This document shows, in pieces, positions 1-10,283 of a stretch of DNA of 10,967 nt. The notes under the pieces were generated by a model. That model was not told where the DNA came from and did not search any database. It saw only the letters and a program-made list of their open reading frames with translations. Each line of letters begins with the position of its first letter. The first letter of the stretch is position 1. The stretch is from Discostella pseudostelligera (taxonomy: Eukaryota; Bacillariophyta; Thalassiosirophyceae; Thalassiosirales; Thalassiosiraceae), in the NCBI GenBank assembly GCA_036940085.1, contig JALLBK010001266.1:1-10967 (forward strand), in the 5' to 3' direction. Position numbers and translations under genes: made by a program.

Positions 1-1343
1 AGCATCTGAAGGTAATTGGCAAGGGTGGATTTGCCTACACCCGCTGCACCCGAGACGATGATTCCATGGATAGTACCAACTTTTTTCCCCCCAGTGTGGA
101 GTTGGTATAACTGATCGATCTTTCTTACTTCGTAATCTCGACCGTAGAGCTTGTCGTGAATTGCCAACTTGGGAACATCACTCCAATTTTGAATAATATT
201 ATCGAGAAAGCAGTAAGGTTGATCCACCATGAGACTAAGATCCAGCCGAAAATCAGTAAAGGAGGTGTAGGTATCGTCTTCACAGAATGAATCATGTTGA
301 CAGTCAAAGAGATTCTTCATTAGAGAGCATAGCGACCAGGGTACCCCTATTCCTTCCAGCCTAGCAATAAGATCGGATGTATTATCGTCCGCATGAAGTT
401 TGGATTGCCGGTAGTACGGTCGTCGTTTCTGTGGACGATGACGATGGTCGCTACTGTACTTGTCGCTTTCGTCGAGGTTCATGGAACTTATGCAAACCCT
501 TCCGTTTTGCTGACCGACAGAACTATTGTCCTCTTCCTGTTGTGCATAACTACTTGGCTCGTTGGTGGAAAATAGCTCATACATCACTTTCCCCATGGCA
601 AACAATCTGGACATTACTGTTCCTGTTTCAAGATTGTCACCCACGAAGCTCATTACCCACACAAAATCAATCATTTCGTCAGCCTTTGCTGTATCTGCCT
701 CCCCCAAACTAGTAACTTGATCTCGACCGCCGCCTCTCCTCCTAGCTTGAATCAACACATTTTCGGGAGCAATGCTTGCCAGTGGAATAGGATTCCTATA
801 TCCCAGTTGCTCATCCTTCTCTGCTTCTATGATGCATTCTGTCAATTTGAGCGCAATCACCACGGCTGACTTAATGTCATTGTTTGATAACTTTCTTGGC
901 TGCACAGAAGGGAGAGCAGTAGTGTTGTTGCTTGAGTCGATTTCAGGTCTCGAACTCATAATCCACTCTCGCAATGTATATTCACGCAGCTGCTGGGAGG
1001 AAGCATCCCCGTTGTTGTCTAAATCATCCAAGTCCAACAAACCACTCCCTTCAAGAAAATGTACTAATTCTGAATCGTCGCAATGGTCTTTCACTTTCTT
1101 ATCCTCTGTGGCGGTGACCTTATAGTCTGCATTTAAGTTGTTAAAATCTTTTTCCCATTCAGGATCGTGCACAACTTCAGAGTGGTCGTTGCAATGGTCA
1201 TTCGAATTATGATCGTCGGTGGCGGTGGCCGAAGTGTCTTCCACTGCTCCTGGCATCATTACAACGTGGTTGGACGTCTTCTCCTTTGCTGGAGTGGAGT
1301 CAAGTTGATGTTGTTGTCGTTGTTGCTGCTGCTGTTGCGCCAT
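1..1343 (-). CDS. Pseudokinase-like / AAA_16 P-loop ATPase multidomain protein, N-terminal 447 codons (3' part outside window)
   Basis: An uninterrupted frame runs from ATG at 1343-1341 to the left edge without a stop. The start has A at -3 and G at +4, and an in-frame TAG lies three codons upstream (1352-1350). Residues 2-14 are Gln-rich and residues about 15-150 are acidic and probably disordered. Residues about 155-372 resemble a protein-kinase C-lobe: a long helix, then LASIAPENVLIQ (188-199) in the place of HRDLKPEN, then FAMGKVMYELF (248-258) matching subdomain IX, then DDTYTSFTDFRLDL (356-369). The catalytic Asp is Ser190 and the following Lys is Ala192. No glycine loop or VAIK-type lysine is visible, so kinase activity is unlikely. 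LYGRDYE (399-405) opens an AAA_16-type ATPase with Walker A GAAGVGKST at 432-440. The order resembles bacterial Ser/Thr kinase-AAA_16-sensor proteins. The output domain lies outside the window and is unknown. Confidence 0.85.
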   Translation of the reverse strand, partial: MAQQQQQQRQQHQLDSTPAKEKTSNHVVMMPGAVEDTSATATDDHNSNDHCNDHSEVVHDPEWEKDFNNLNADYKVTATEDKKVKDHCDDSELVHFLEGSGLLDLDDLDNNGDASSQQLREYTLREWIMSSRPEIDSSNNTTALPSVQPRKLSNNDIKSAVVIALKLTECIIEAEKDEQLGYRNPIPLASIAPENVLIQARRRGGGRDQVTSLGEADTAKADEMIDFVWVMSFVGDNLETGTVMSRLFAMGKVMYELFSTNEPSSYAQQEEDNSSVGQQNGRVCISSMNLDESDKYSSDHRHRPQKRRPYYRQSKLHADDNTSDLIARLEGIGVPWSLCSLMKNLFDCQHDSFCEDDTYTSFTDFRLDLSLMVDQPYCFLDNIIQNWSDVPKLAIHDKLYGRDYEVRKIDQLYQLHTGGKKVGTIHGIIVSGAAGVGKSTLANYLQM

Positions 1344-1611
1344 CCTAATCTAGATACACTAACTCGCTCTCTACTGTGATGGCGATTTAGAGAGAACCCC
1401 AGATAGTTGGAACGAGAGTTACAGAGAGATAATAGTCTGCCGGTGATGTTGCGTAGCGGTGGTGTGGGTGTCGTCACCGACCTCCGACAATTCGACAACG
1501 ACGACGGCAAACAATAATAGAGGGGTAGCAGACGCCACCGACGACGCCACCACCTACTCCTTGGCGTTGGCTACAGACTTGCAGATTGAGATGCGCCAGA
1601 GATTCATCCTC

Positions 1612-1644
1612 TCTCATGATAATGAGATAATATCTCTGATTATC
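1612..1644. repeat. Two overlapping inverted repeats
   Basis: TCTCAT-GATA-ATGAGA occupies 1612-1627. Overlapping it, GATAAT-GAGATA-A-TATCTC-tg-ATTATC occupies 1618-1644. The two hairpins share bases, so only one can form at a time in single-stranded nucleic acid. As DNA, the segment is a run of GATA words on both strands and could be a protein-binding site. It lies about 275 bp upstream of the minus-strand start codon. Confidence 0.55.
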
Positions 1645-1680
1645 TCCCTGCCTCATCTTCGTCCAGCTAGAGATACGTGG

Positions 1681-1734
1681 CCAGCATCTGCCAGCATAGG
1701 CCAGCATGCAAGCGCAAGCGGCAAGCGGCAAGCG
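1681..1734. repeat. Adjacent 10-base and 7-base tandem repeats
   Basis: Three 10-base units beginning CCAGCAT (1681, 1691, 1701) run directly into units of GCAAGCG (a 6-base form at 1708, full units at 1714, 1721 and 1728). The two arrays overlap at 1708-1710. This is probably replication slippage; no function is visible. Confidence 0.75.
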
Positions 1735-1808
1735 GCACCACCCTCCCTGCTGCTGCTGTGCTTTATCCTTATCGCGTTGCCGCCATGTACCGCCTCAGTA
1801 GATTTGCC

Positions 1809-1843
1809 AAGTACTCCACTAAGTAGGAGTATCTAGTACTTAG
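1809..1843. repeat. Nested inverted repeats
   Basis: AAGTACT (1809-1815) pairs with AGTACTT (1835-1841). TACTCC (1812-1817) pairs with GGAGTA (1826-1831). CTAAGTA (1819-1825) pairs with TACTTAG (1837-1843). These are alternative pairings of one short segment. Their role is unknown. Confidence 0.55.
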
Positions 1844-1971
1844 CTATGGTACAGCTAGCCGTTCACTTTCGAGGCTATTGTAGACAGCTCTCTCAAACTA
1901 ACCCTTCTTTCTACTCCTCGAAGTTCCTTGGAGCCCGTCTCGGACAGCTCGGCAGTTGAAAAGTGCGCCTA

Positions 1972-2027
1972 TTCGAAACTACTCCCAATCGTCAGCTTTC
2001 TTTCGAATTCGAAATAATCATTTCGAA
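1972..2027. promoter_or_regulatory. Cluster of four TTCGAA sites
   Basis: TTCGAA occurs at 1972, 2002, 2008 and 2022. The middle pair forms the perfect 14-base palindrome TTTCGAATTCGAAA (2001-2014), and TTTCGAAA follows at 2021-2028. The spacing does not fit a heat-shock element, which needs two bases between GAA and TTC units. The sites are likely transcription-factor binding sites, but the factor is unknown. Confidence 0.4.
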
Positions 2028-2164
2028 AAGTGAGGAACTGCATCGACGGACAGGCGAAGTCCACAACCCCTGCCGAGCTGAGCGTGCACAGGCTCCTTGA
2101 GACTCCAGACGGCATTTTGCATTCGGAAATGTTCTTCGTCCTTCCTAAATGTTTTCGCGCGCTC

Positions 2165-2290
2165 TCTCCCGCTAAATTACTGGTGCCACGGTCTCATCCT
2201 CTCCCGCCAATTCATCCATGCTTCCCGCCATCTTTGGTGTGCAGTCGAGTCCATGCTTCCCGCTAATTTCGGTGCCACTGGAAGCGGGAA
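2165..2290. promoter_or_regulatory. Cluster of TTCCCGC-type (E2F-like) sites with local duplications
   Basis: Four plus-strand sites are present: TCTCCCGC at 2165, TCTCCCGCC at 2200, TTCCCGCC at 2222 and TTCCCGCT at 2257. A minus-strand site appears as AGCGGGAA at 2283-2290. TTTCCCGC is the known E2F/DP consensus in animals and plants. Part of the cluster arose by duplication, because CCCGCTAA...GGTGCCAC recurs at 2168-2189 and 2259-2278, and TCCATGCTTCCCGC recurs around 2216 and 2251. The cluster is over 600 bp from the GluRS start and over 800 bp from the pseudokinase start, so its target is not clear. Confidence 0.45.
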
Positions 2291-2505
2291 GCCGCGCGCG
2301 GTATGTCCATCGTACCATATGTATTATTCCTCCTTGGTCCATCGCCAGCTTAGCTCGCTTCCACGTGGGGCAGAAAAAAAGATCCAATCTTCAATAACGT
2401 GTTGGCGATAGATGGCGATGGTGCAATGCTTGCTGATTGTGCGTCGCAATCCGCGAGCCGCACATCGACGTCGCAATTCTCTATGCCAGCTACGACGACC
2501 GATCC

Positions 2506-2523
2506 ATCGATATCGATATCGAT
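2506..2523. repeat. 18-base perfect palindrome of ATCGAT units
   Basis: ATCGATATCGATATCGAT equals its own reverse complement. It contains TATCGATA at 2511-2518, a word that also occurs at 7313-7320 upstream of the eS28 start. It may be a binding site or a short simple repeat. Confidence 0.6.
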
Positions 2524-2740
2524 TGCCGCTTGCCCCGACAGTGATAGTGATAGAGAGCCGCCCAAGTAGTAGCAAAACAACAATACCAATAGCAGCAGCC
2601 GGTAGGATAAAAATCTCGGGTGCGAAGATAGCGAAAGCTGGGCACAAAAAGGAAGGCACCACATTATTCGAGGCAGAGTGCACCACAAGTACTAGTACTT
2701 CTAGTTGAGACCAGAGATCATCGTCGTCGAAGAGTAGTGC

Positions 2741-2902
2741 CATATTATATTGGGAGAACTCATACAACAACATCATATCTCGCTGCAACACACTGACAAC
2801 CATACATTATTTGAGGAGTGATTTGTGGTGTCCATTTATTACACTGCGATCAGAGAGTTGGTACTGACGACGAAGAATTGGAGAGATTTATAATAGACAA
2901 CG
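2741..2902 (+). promoter_or_regulatory. Probable core promoter and 5' leader of the GluRS gene
   Basis: The AT-rich word CATATTATATTGG at 2741-2753 is TATA-like and is followed at its end by an inverted CCAAT. I see no ATG between it and the GluRS start at 2903, as expected for a eukaryotic leader. The transcription start itself cannot be seen. Confidence 0.3.
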
Positions 2903-6256
<3,354 letters not shown>

Positions 6257-6567
6257 AAGAAGAAGGACGTGGGTTGTGGATAGTAGTAGAAGTAAGCATG
6301 ATGTTTCTTCTTCTGACAGTAACACGGGTTTGGATTCTAGTCTGTCACCGGGTCGTCTGATCAGTCGATCTGGCGTTCTAACTGCTGTAACGTTCTTGTT
6401 GGGGTTGAATTCATTATTTTACTCTCTTCCAAGCTGGCAGATGGATCTACTACCAATAGTGAATAGCAGGGAAAGCTCACGCTCCAAAAGTAGTTGGTGG
6501 ACTCTCTGCTCTCCCTCTCTCAGATAGGAGATTAATTTCACTGCTACAACTAATAACAATATAATCT
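6257..6567. other. Convergent intergenic region with 3' ends of GluRS and eS28
   Basis: 311 bases lie between the two stop codons. CTGCTGTAAC at 6382-6391, 126 bases after the GluRS stop, contains a UGUA word of the kind bound by cleavage factor Im. The same 10-mer lies after the 8304-10283 ORF. No AATAAA is visible on the plus strand and no gene is seen here. Confidence 0.6.
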
Positions 6568-7254
6568 CTACCTCAATCGTCGAGCCTCTCGTTCCCACTC
6601 CAACAAACATAAGATATCTCCCTCCCTCACAGGTCCCTTGACATTCCGTACAATGCTTCGTCCCGACGATGCCGAACCATCCTCGAGGAATTCGACACGG
6701 ACTTGTGTCACATTACCAGTGTTACCGGTACGTCCGAGGACTTTGGAGACTTTGGCAAGTTTGACTGGTTGATCCTGTGATTGTTTTGAGGGAGAGAGAT
6801 GGAGAGATTGAGTGAGGAGGCCAGGTTTGGAGAGGCATATGGACAGATCAAATGAATCAGAACTTTCTCCAGCAGCCATATTTGTCATTCACCACCAGCG
6901 GCAGCATGGCAACAAACACACACAAGTCCTGATAAACTGAAAGAATAATAAGCACATCAAATGGGGCCTCAGTAACTCAAAGTAATCAGCGGATGATGGG
7001 TGTTTGACCGGCACTTCCTCTCCTTTACAGAGAGAATAAGGTGAAAGAAGACCTGCAATGATTCGTCATTGGCCCCACATCTCCCAGCATTCCATCGCCT
7101 CGTCGCCCTCCTTACTACTACTGCAACTGCCCGCCCTTCATATTGCAGCTGCACCACACGCTGCCGCCGAACCGCCCGATATCACCATCATCGCCGCACC
7201 CGCCGACTCAAGACAAAATACAATTCCATTGCCCCGTGAAGAACGACGCACCAT
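6568..7254 (-). CDS. RPS28: 40S ribosomal protein eS28 (RPS28), 2 coding exons, 69 aa
   Basis: Component of the small cytosolic ribosomal subunit near the mRNA exit channel. Exon 2 (6774-6568) encodes the diagnostic cores [34 protein letters not shown] and the C-terminal EREARRLR followed by TAG. The family starts only a few residues before QPVKLA, so the 38 residues that precede it in an unspliced frame from ATG 6888 do not belong. Acceptor TCACAG after a pyrimidine-rich stretch (intron end 6775) fits. The best donor is GTGCGT directly after an ATG at 7254-7252, giving M-DQPVKLAK and 69 residues, the same length as the human protein. An alternative ATG|GTGATA at 7188-7186 is possible. Compared with human eS28, there is a four-residue insertion around residues 34-39 (GSASSG) and Trp61 in place of Ser. 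Confidence 0.93.
6775..7251 (-). other. eS28 intron directly after the start codon
   Basis: The donor GTGCGT follows the ATG and the acceptor is TCACAG, so the intron is 477 bases and phase 0. I looked for a box C/D snoRNA, common in ribosomal-protein introns, and found no C and D boxes at a convincing spacing. The acceptor is well supported by the protein family; the donor is the most likely of at least two. Confidence 0.65.
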
Positions 7255-7443
7255 GATTGTATGATACTAGAGATAAGATAGAGAGAGATTGGGTATCGCA
7301 GGTCGTCGTGGATATCGATACCGTCGATTGGTCGTCGTCGTGGTCGTCGTCGCGATGTTTGGGGCACACAAAAGAAGAAGCGGCACAAAAGCGGCGGTCG
7401 GACGACCACCAGACTTCATACCACTTACCCCTCTTACTTGAAC

Positions 7444-7533
7444 TTTCCCGCCTTTCTTCCCGCCAGCAACAACTTCCCGCCATTTCCAGCCACTGCTTCC
7501 CGCCATTTCCGTACTCTGTAGCCTTTTCCCGCC
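7444..7533. promoter_or_regulatory. Array of five TTCCCGCC (E2F-like) sites
   Basis: TTCCCGCC occurs at 7445, 7457, 7474, 7497 and 7526 within 90 bases, and two copies extend to TTTCCCGCC, the textbook E2F/DP site. Three copies continue as CCCGCCATTTC. Spacings are 12, 17, 23 and 29 bases. The array lies 190-280 bp upstream of the eS28 start codon (minus strand) and about 770-860 bp upstream of the 8304 ORF, so eS28 is the nearer target. Confidence 0.55.
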
Positions 7534-7852
7534 ATTTCTGCGGTTACATTTCACACTCTGTAACGTAAAACTGTCGAAGGAAATGCCGGTACATAACAAC
7601 ATCATCGTCGTATGGACCAACACACTTTCTCTTGTGATAAAAACCAGAAGGGTGTGATACCATCTTTACAAGGGGAGGTCCTTGAACCTTCGCTACTTCA
7701 ATCGAACCACGTGGAAGAAGTCTGGAGAAGGTTGAAGTACCGTGCATGCGGTTTGTCACATCCGCCTTGGAGTTGGATCGGGCTCAGATTTGTATTTTGT
7801 ATCGGGGCTGTGCAGAGAAGGGCGCTTTTATTTTTATGACCCCATCGCTACC

Positions 7853-7902
7853 AAAAAAAAACGCCACCACTCCACATTGATCAATGATCAATAATTGTGG
7901 AG
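7853..7902. repeat. Two-stem inverted repeat beside an A tract
   Basis: Outer arms are CTCCACA (7870-7876) and TGTGGAG (7896-7902). Inner arms are TTGATCA (7877-7883) and TGATCAA (7885-7891) around a single A. A bulge of TAAT separates the stems on one side. An A9 run lies at 7853-7861. On the minus strand this reads as a hairpin followed by a T tract, a shape seen at some RNA 3' ends, but no RNA gene was recognised. Confidence 0.5.
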
Positions 7903-8303
7903 ATTGTGCATAACTGCTACTACAGAGCAGATGTAGATTTACTTTTATGTGAGTCTACATGGAGCATGGCTGGGACGGATGGCTGGCCAATCGACGGCCA
8001 GACTAACAGATTGGATGATGGAATGATGGAGCAACAATGATAATGATGATAATTCATAATGCAAGACCGGCGGAAGGAGAAGCAGTAATAGAAGCAGAAG
8101 AACAATAACGGGAGGAGGAAGTGAGCAACAACCTCGATCGTCATCAAGAATCGACTTCAACCCACCAACCATTAGCATCAATATCAATAGCATTATCTGC
8201 GTCAGAGCAACCACCTCGTCGGCTTGGCTCGGTGGCGGCGGCATCTGCATCCGGAGCAAGTGAGTAGCCGAACGAACGGTCGTACCAAAATCGATAGGGT
8301 AGC

Positions 8304-10283
8304 ATGGTCACCACTCTCCTATCCAATCCCCGCCCAACAACAAAGACAACAACAACATCGTTGTCTTCACTCCTTGGCAACAATGAAAGGATGATATTAT
8401 CATCGCATCATCATTATCATGATCATCGCAATAATCAGTATCCTAGTCACAACGGCAACGATGACGATGCAGAGAATGTGGTAATGATGGTGGCAATGGG
8501 TGGTGGCGACGACCATGGCGACGGCCATGATGACGATGACGGAGAACCAGAGTACAATCATAATGATGAGCCACTATCCCCACTGCAACAGCATCAGTTG
8601 CAGCAGCTACAGCAGCAGTTAGAACCAGAGGGGAGGGCACATCACTACAATCATAATTATCGGCTGCTAGAGCAAATGGATGGGCAACTGCATCAACAGC
8701 AGCCGCATCAGCAACATCATCAGATGGGGCAGCAAGAGCATGATTTGCCAGTGCTCTACATTGAATTCCCCACACCTCGAACAAGGCCACGACGAACTAG
8801 GTCCATTCATTCATTTCTTGATGCTTCCACTTCTCCAAACGATAACAATGAAGAGCTGGAGGATTCAATGAATCAACTTCGTAAAAACGACGACCACCAC
8901 CACCACCAAAACGGCGATGATGACGATGACGCTGCTCAAAATCGCACCGTAGATGAGGATGAAGTTGATGAAGATGACATGCTACTATGCGAAACCGAGA
9001 CCTACTCCTCCCTGGACACGAATCATGTTGATCTTCATCATCATAATGAGATGATTCAGCAGCAGCAACAGATGATGCAGTATCACCACCAACACCAGCA
9101 GCAACGACAACAGCAACGAGCATCCACTACTACTACAGCTACTGCAACTACCATAGCAAGAAAAGGAGCAGGGGCATCATCATCTCCATCCTCTACACCT
9201 CTACAACAACAAGAAATGGTGGAGGATGTATCTCTTCAAGAACTTGATGCCATGAAACGAATGGTACAAGATATGATACGCAATCCGGACTTGCTTCATA
9301 CGTCACCAGTGTATACTCGAAGTGTGGCCAATATGACAGTGAATTATCATCCGATTAGTACTTCCTTCTATCGAGGTGCAGGAGGTGGAGGAGGTGGGGT
9401 TGGTGGAGGAGCATCTGCAGCAAATGCAGCAGCAGCAATGTTAACGACTGCTACTGCTACTGCAGCTACCACCGCTACTAATACCAATATTACTGCTACT
9501 CCCAATACTACTGCTACCAACAGTACTGCAAAGGCAGCAACTTCACCAACAGGAGCAGCACGAGCATTCTCCTCCTCCTACTCCTTCCATCGACGACGAC
9601 GACGAACATCCCTGTCCACAACTACTCACTCTTCTGACGATGATAACCAATTGGAAGTATTAAGAAGAAGGAGGATGATTGTTCCATCCTCCACTGCACC
9701 GATCGCCACCAATAACAATACCAACAACCGCATCAGCAACAGCAATAGCAACATCAACTCGTCTTCACGATGTGTCTCCCTAGAATTATGCCATGAATGT
9801 TCCAGCAGTGCCCCTTCTTCCATGGGGATGATGCTGGAAGAAGAGGACGAGGAGAGGAGAAGATTGAATAGTACTACTCCTAGTCGTCCTACTAGTCCAA
9901 GGAGGAGGATGGGAAGGATGGATCCGATAATGTATAAACATTTGACCATGTCGGATCCTCAACCTGACAATCGAACGGCGGGACATTCATTGCCATTCCA
10001 GCACATGCAACACCAAGATGAGCATCAACAACTACTACTACAACTGCAACAGGAGAAGATGCATGATCATCCTCATCATCTATCATTGTCTGTAGCTTCC
10101 CCGATGGATGGGATGGAAGTGCTAGATAGTAGTAGGAAGGTAATGAAGGGTGGGGATGTCGAGGAGGACAACGACAACACAGGTGAACAGTACCGGGATT
10201 GGCTCGATAACGATCCTCGTCGTGCTAGTATGGCAACGATATTCCCACCCATGCCATTTGTTCCTCCAAGAGGAGGACGATGA
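8304..10283 (+). CDS. Low-complexity Gln/His/Asp/Asn-rich protein of unknown function, 659 aa
   Basis: I do not recognise this protein. ATG 8304 has A at -3 and G at +4, and an in-frame TAG lies at 8295-8297. The frame runs 659 codons to TGA. Much of it is homopolymeric: His/Gln runs (about 95-145 and 250-270), Asp runs (about 195-215), Gly (about 359-371), Ala/Thr (about 373-415), Asn/Ser (about 470-490). Four islands are complex: LPVLYIEFPTPRTRP and following (147-172), a likely helix LQELDAMKRMVQDMIRNP then SPVYTRSV (307-358), MDPIMYKHLTMSD (about 535-552), and the C-terminal EQYRDWLDNDPRRASM...FPPMPFVPP (628-659). Several basic-Ser motifs (RRTRSIHS, RRRRTSLS, RRAS) look like basophilic kinase sites. 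No signal peptide or membrane span is visible. The composition suggests a disordered nuclear or signalling protein. Triplet-rich DNA can keep frames open by chance, so reality is likely but not certain. Confidence 0.68.
   Translation: MVTTLLSNPRPTTKTTTTSLSSLLGNNERMILSSHHHYHDHRNNQYPSHNGNDDDAENVVMMVAMGGGDDHGDGHDDDDGEPEYNHNDEPLSPLQQHQLQQLQQQLEPEGRAHHYNHNYRLLEQMDGQLHQQQPHQQHHQMGQQEHDLPVLYIEFPTPRTRPRRTRSIHSFLDASTSPNDNNEELEDSMNQLRKNDDHHHHQNGDDDDDAAQNRTVDEDEVDEDDMLLCETETYSSLDTNHVDLHHHNEMIQQQQQMMQYHHQHQQQRQQQRASTTTTATATTIARKGAGASSSPSSTPLQQQEMVEDVSLQELDAMKRMVQDMIRNPDLLHTSPVYTRSVANMTVNYHPISTSFYRGAGGGGGGVGGGASAANAAAAMLTTATATAATTATNTNITATPNTTATNSTAKAATSPTGAARAFSSSYSFHRRRRRTSLSTTTHSSDDDNQLEVLRRRRMIVPSSTAPIATNNNTNNRISNSNSNINSSSRCVSLELCHECSSSAPSSMGMMLEEEDEERRRLNSTTPSRPTSPRRRMGRMDPIMYKHLTMSDPQPDNRTAGHSLPFQHMQHQDEHQQLLLQLQQEKMHDHPHHLSLSVASPMDGMEVLDSSRKVMKGGDVEEDNDNTGEQYRDWLDNDPRRASMATIFPPMPFVPPRGGR

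Larger units (their letters stand above)
1344..2902. other. Divergent intergenic region between the pseudokinase-ATPase gene and the GluRS gene
   Basis: I find no convincing gene in these 1,559 bases. Short ORFs occur in both strands, but they overlap each other antisense, are low in complexity and show no recognisable family. The region must hold the promoters of both flanking genes. It contains overlapping palindromes (1612-1644), short tandem repeats (1681-1734), a hairpin-capable segment (1809-1843), a TTCGAA cluster (1972-2027), a TTCCCGC cluster (2165-2290) and an 18-base perfect palindrome (2506-2523). A spliced small gene or noncoding RNA cannot be excluded from sequence alone. Confidence 0.7.
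7255..8303. other. Divergent intergenic region between eS28 and the low-complexity ORF
   Basis: No convincing gene in 1,049 bases. It holds TATCGATA (7313-7320), five TTCCCGCC sites (7444-7533) and a hairpin beside an A tract (7853-7902). The reading frames here are short and unlike known proteins. Confidence 0.65.

Noticed and set aside
125..307. 60-codon minus-strand frame with membrane-like residues
   Set aside because: It lies in another frame inside the long open pseudokinase-ATPase gene and is a shadow of it.
1459..1836. Plus-strand 125-codon frame and overlapping minus-strand frames (1259-1510, 1474-1731)
   Set aside because: Low-complexity Thr/Asn/Ser content derived from triplet repeats, overlap with palindromes and tandem repeats, and no recognisable domain.
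2324..2803. 159-codon minus-strand frame and the overlapping 98-codon plus-strand frame (2412-2708)
   Set aside because: They are antisense to each other, show no family motif, and their residues follow the local ATCGAT and CGA repeats. Without transcript evidence neither is supported.
6889..7250. Possible box C/D snoRNA in the eS28 intron
   Set aside because: Words close to a C box (GATGATGG, ATGACAA) are present, but no D box lies at a proper distance and there are no pairing end stems.
7690..7715. GGTTCGATTG on the minus strand, resembling a tRNA T-loop
   Set aside because: The flanking bases do not form a T stem and no acceptor, D or anticodon arms are found.
7544..7759. 71-codon minus-strand frame upstream of eS28
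   Set aside because: No recognisable motif, poor composition and no supporting context.
8260..8297. GTGAGT at 8260 and TAG at 8295-8297 as a small intron before the low-complexity ORF
   Set aside because: At 38 bases it would be too short for a normal spliceosomal intron, and the upstream frames have a stop and no ATG.
8443..9949. Several minus-strand frames over 100 codons inside the low-complexity ORF
   Set aside because: Triplet-rich DNA keeps the opposite strand open too; these frames read as Val/Leu/Arg/His repeats with no complex islands.
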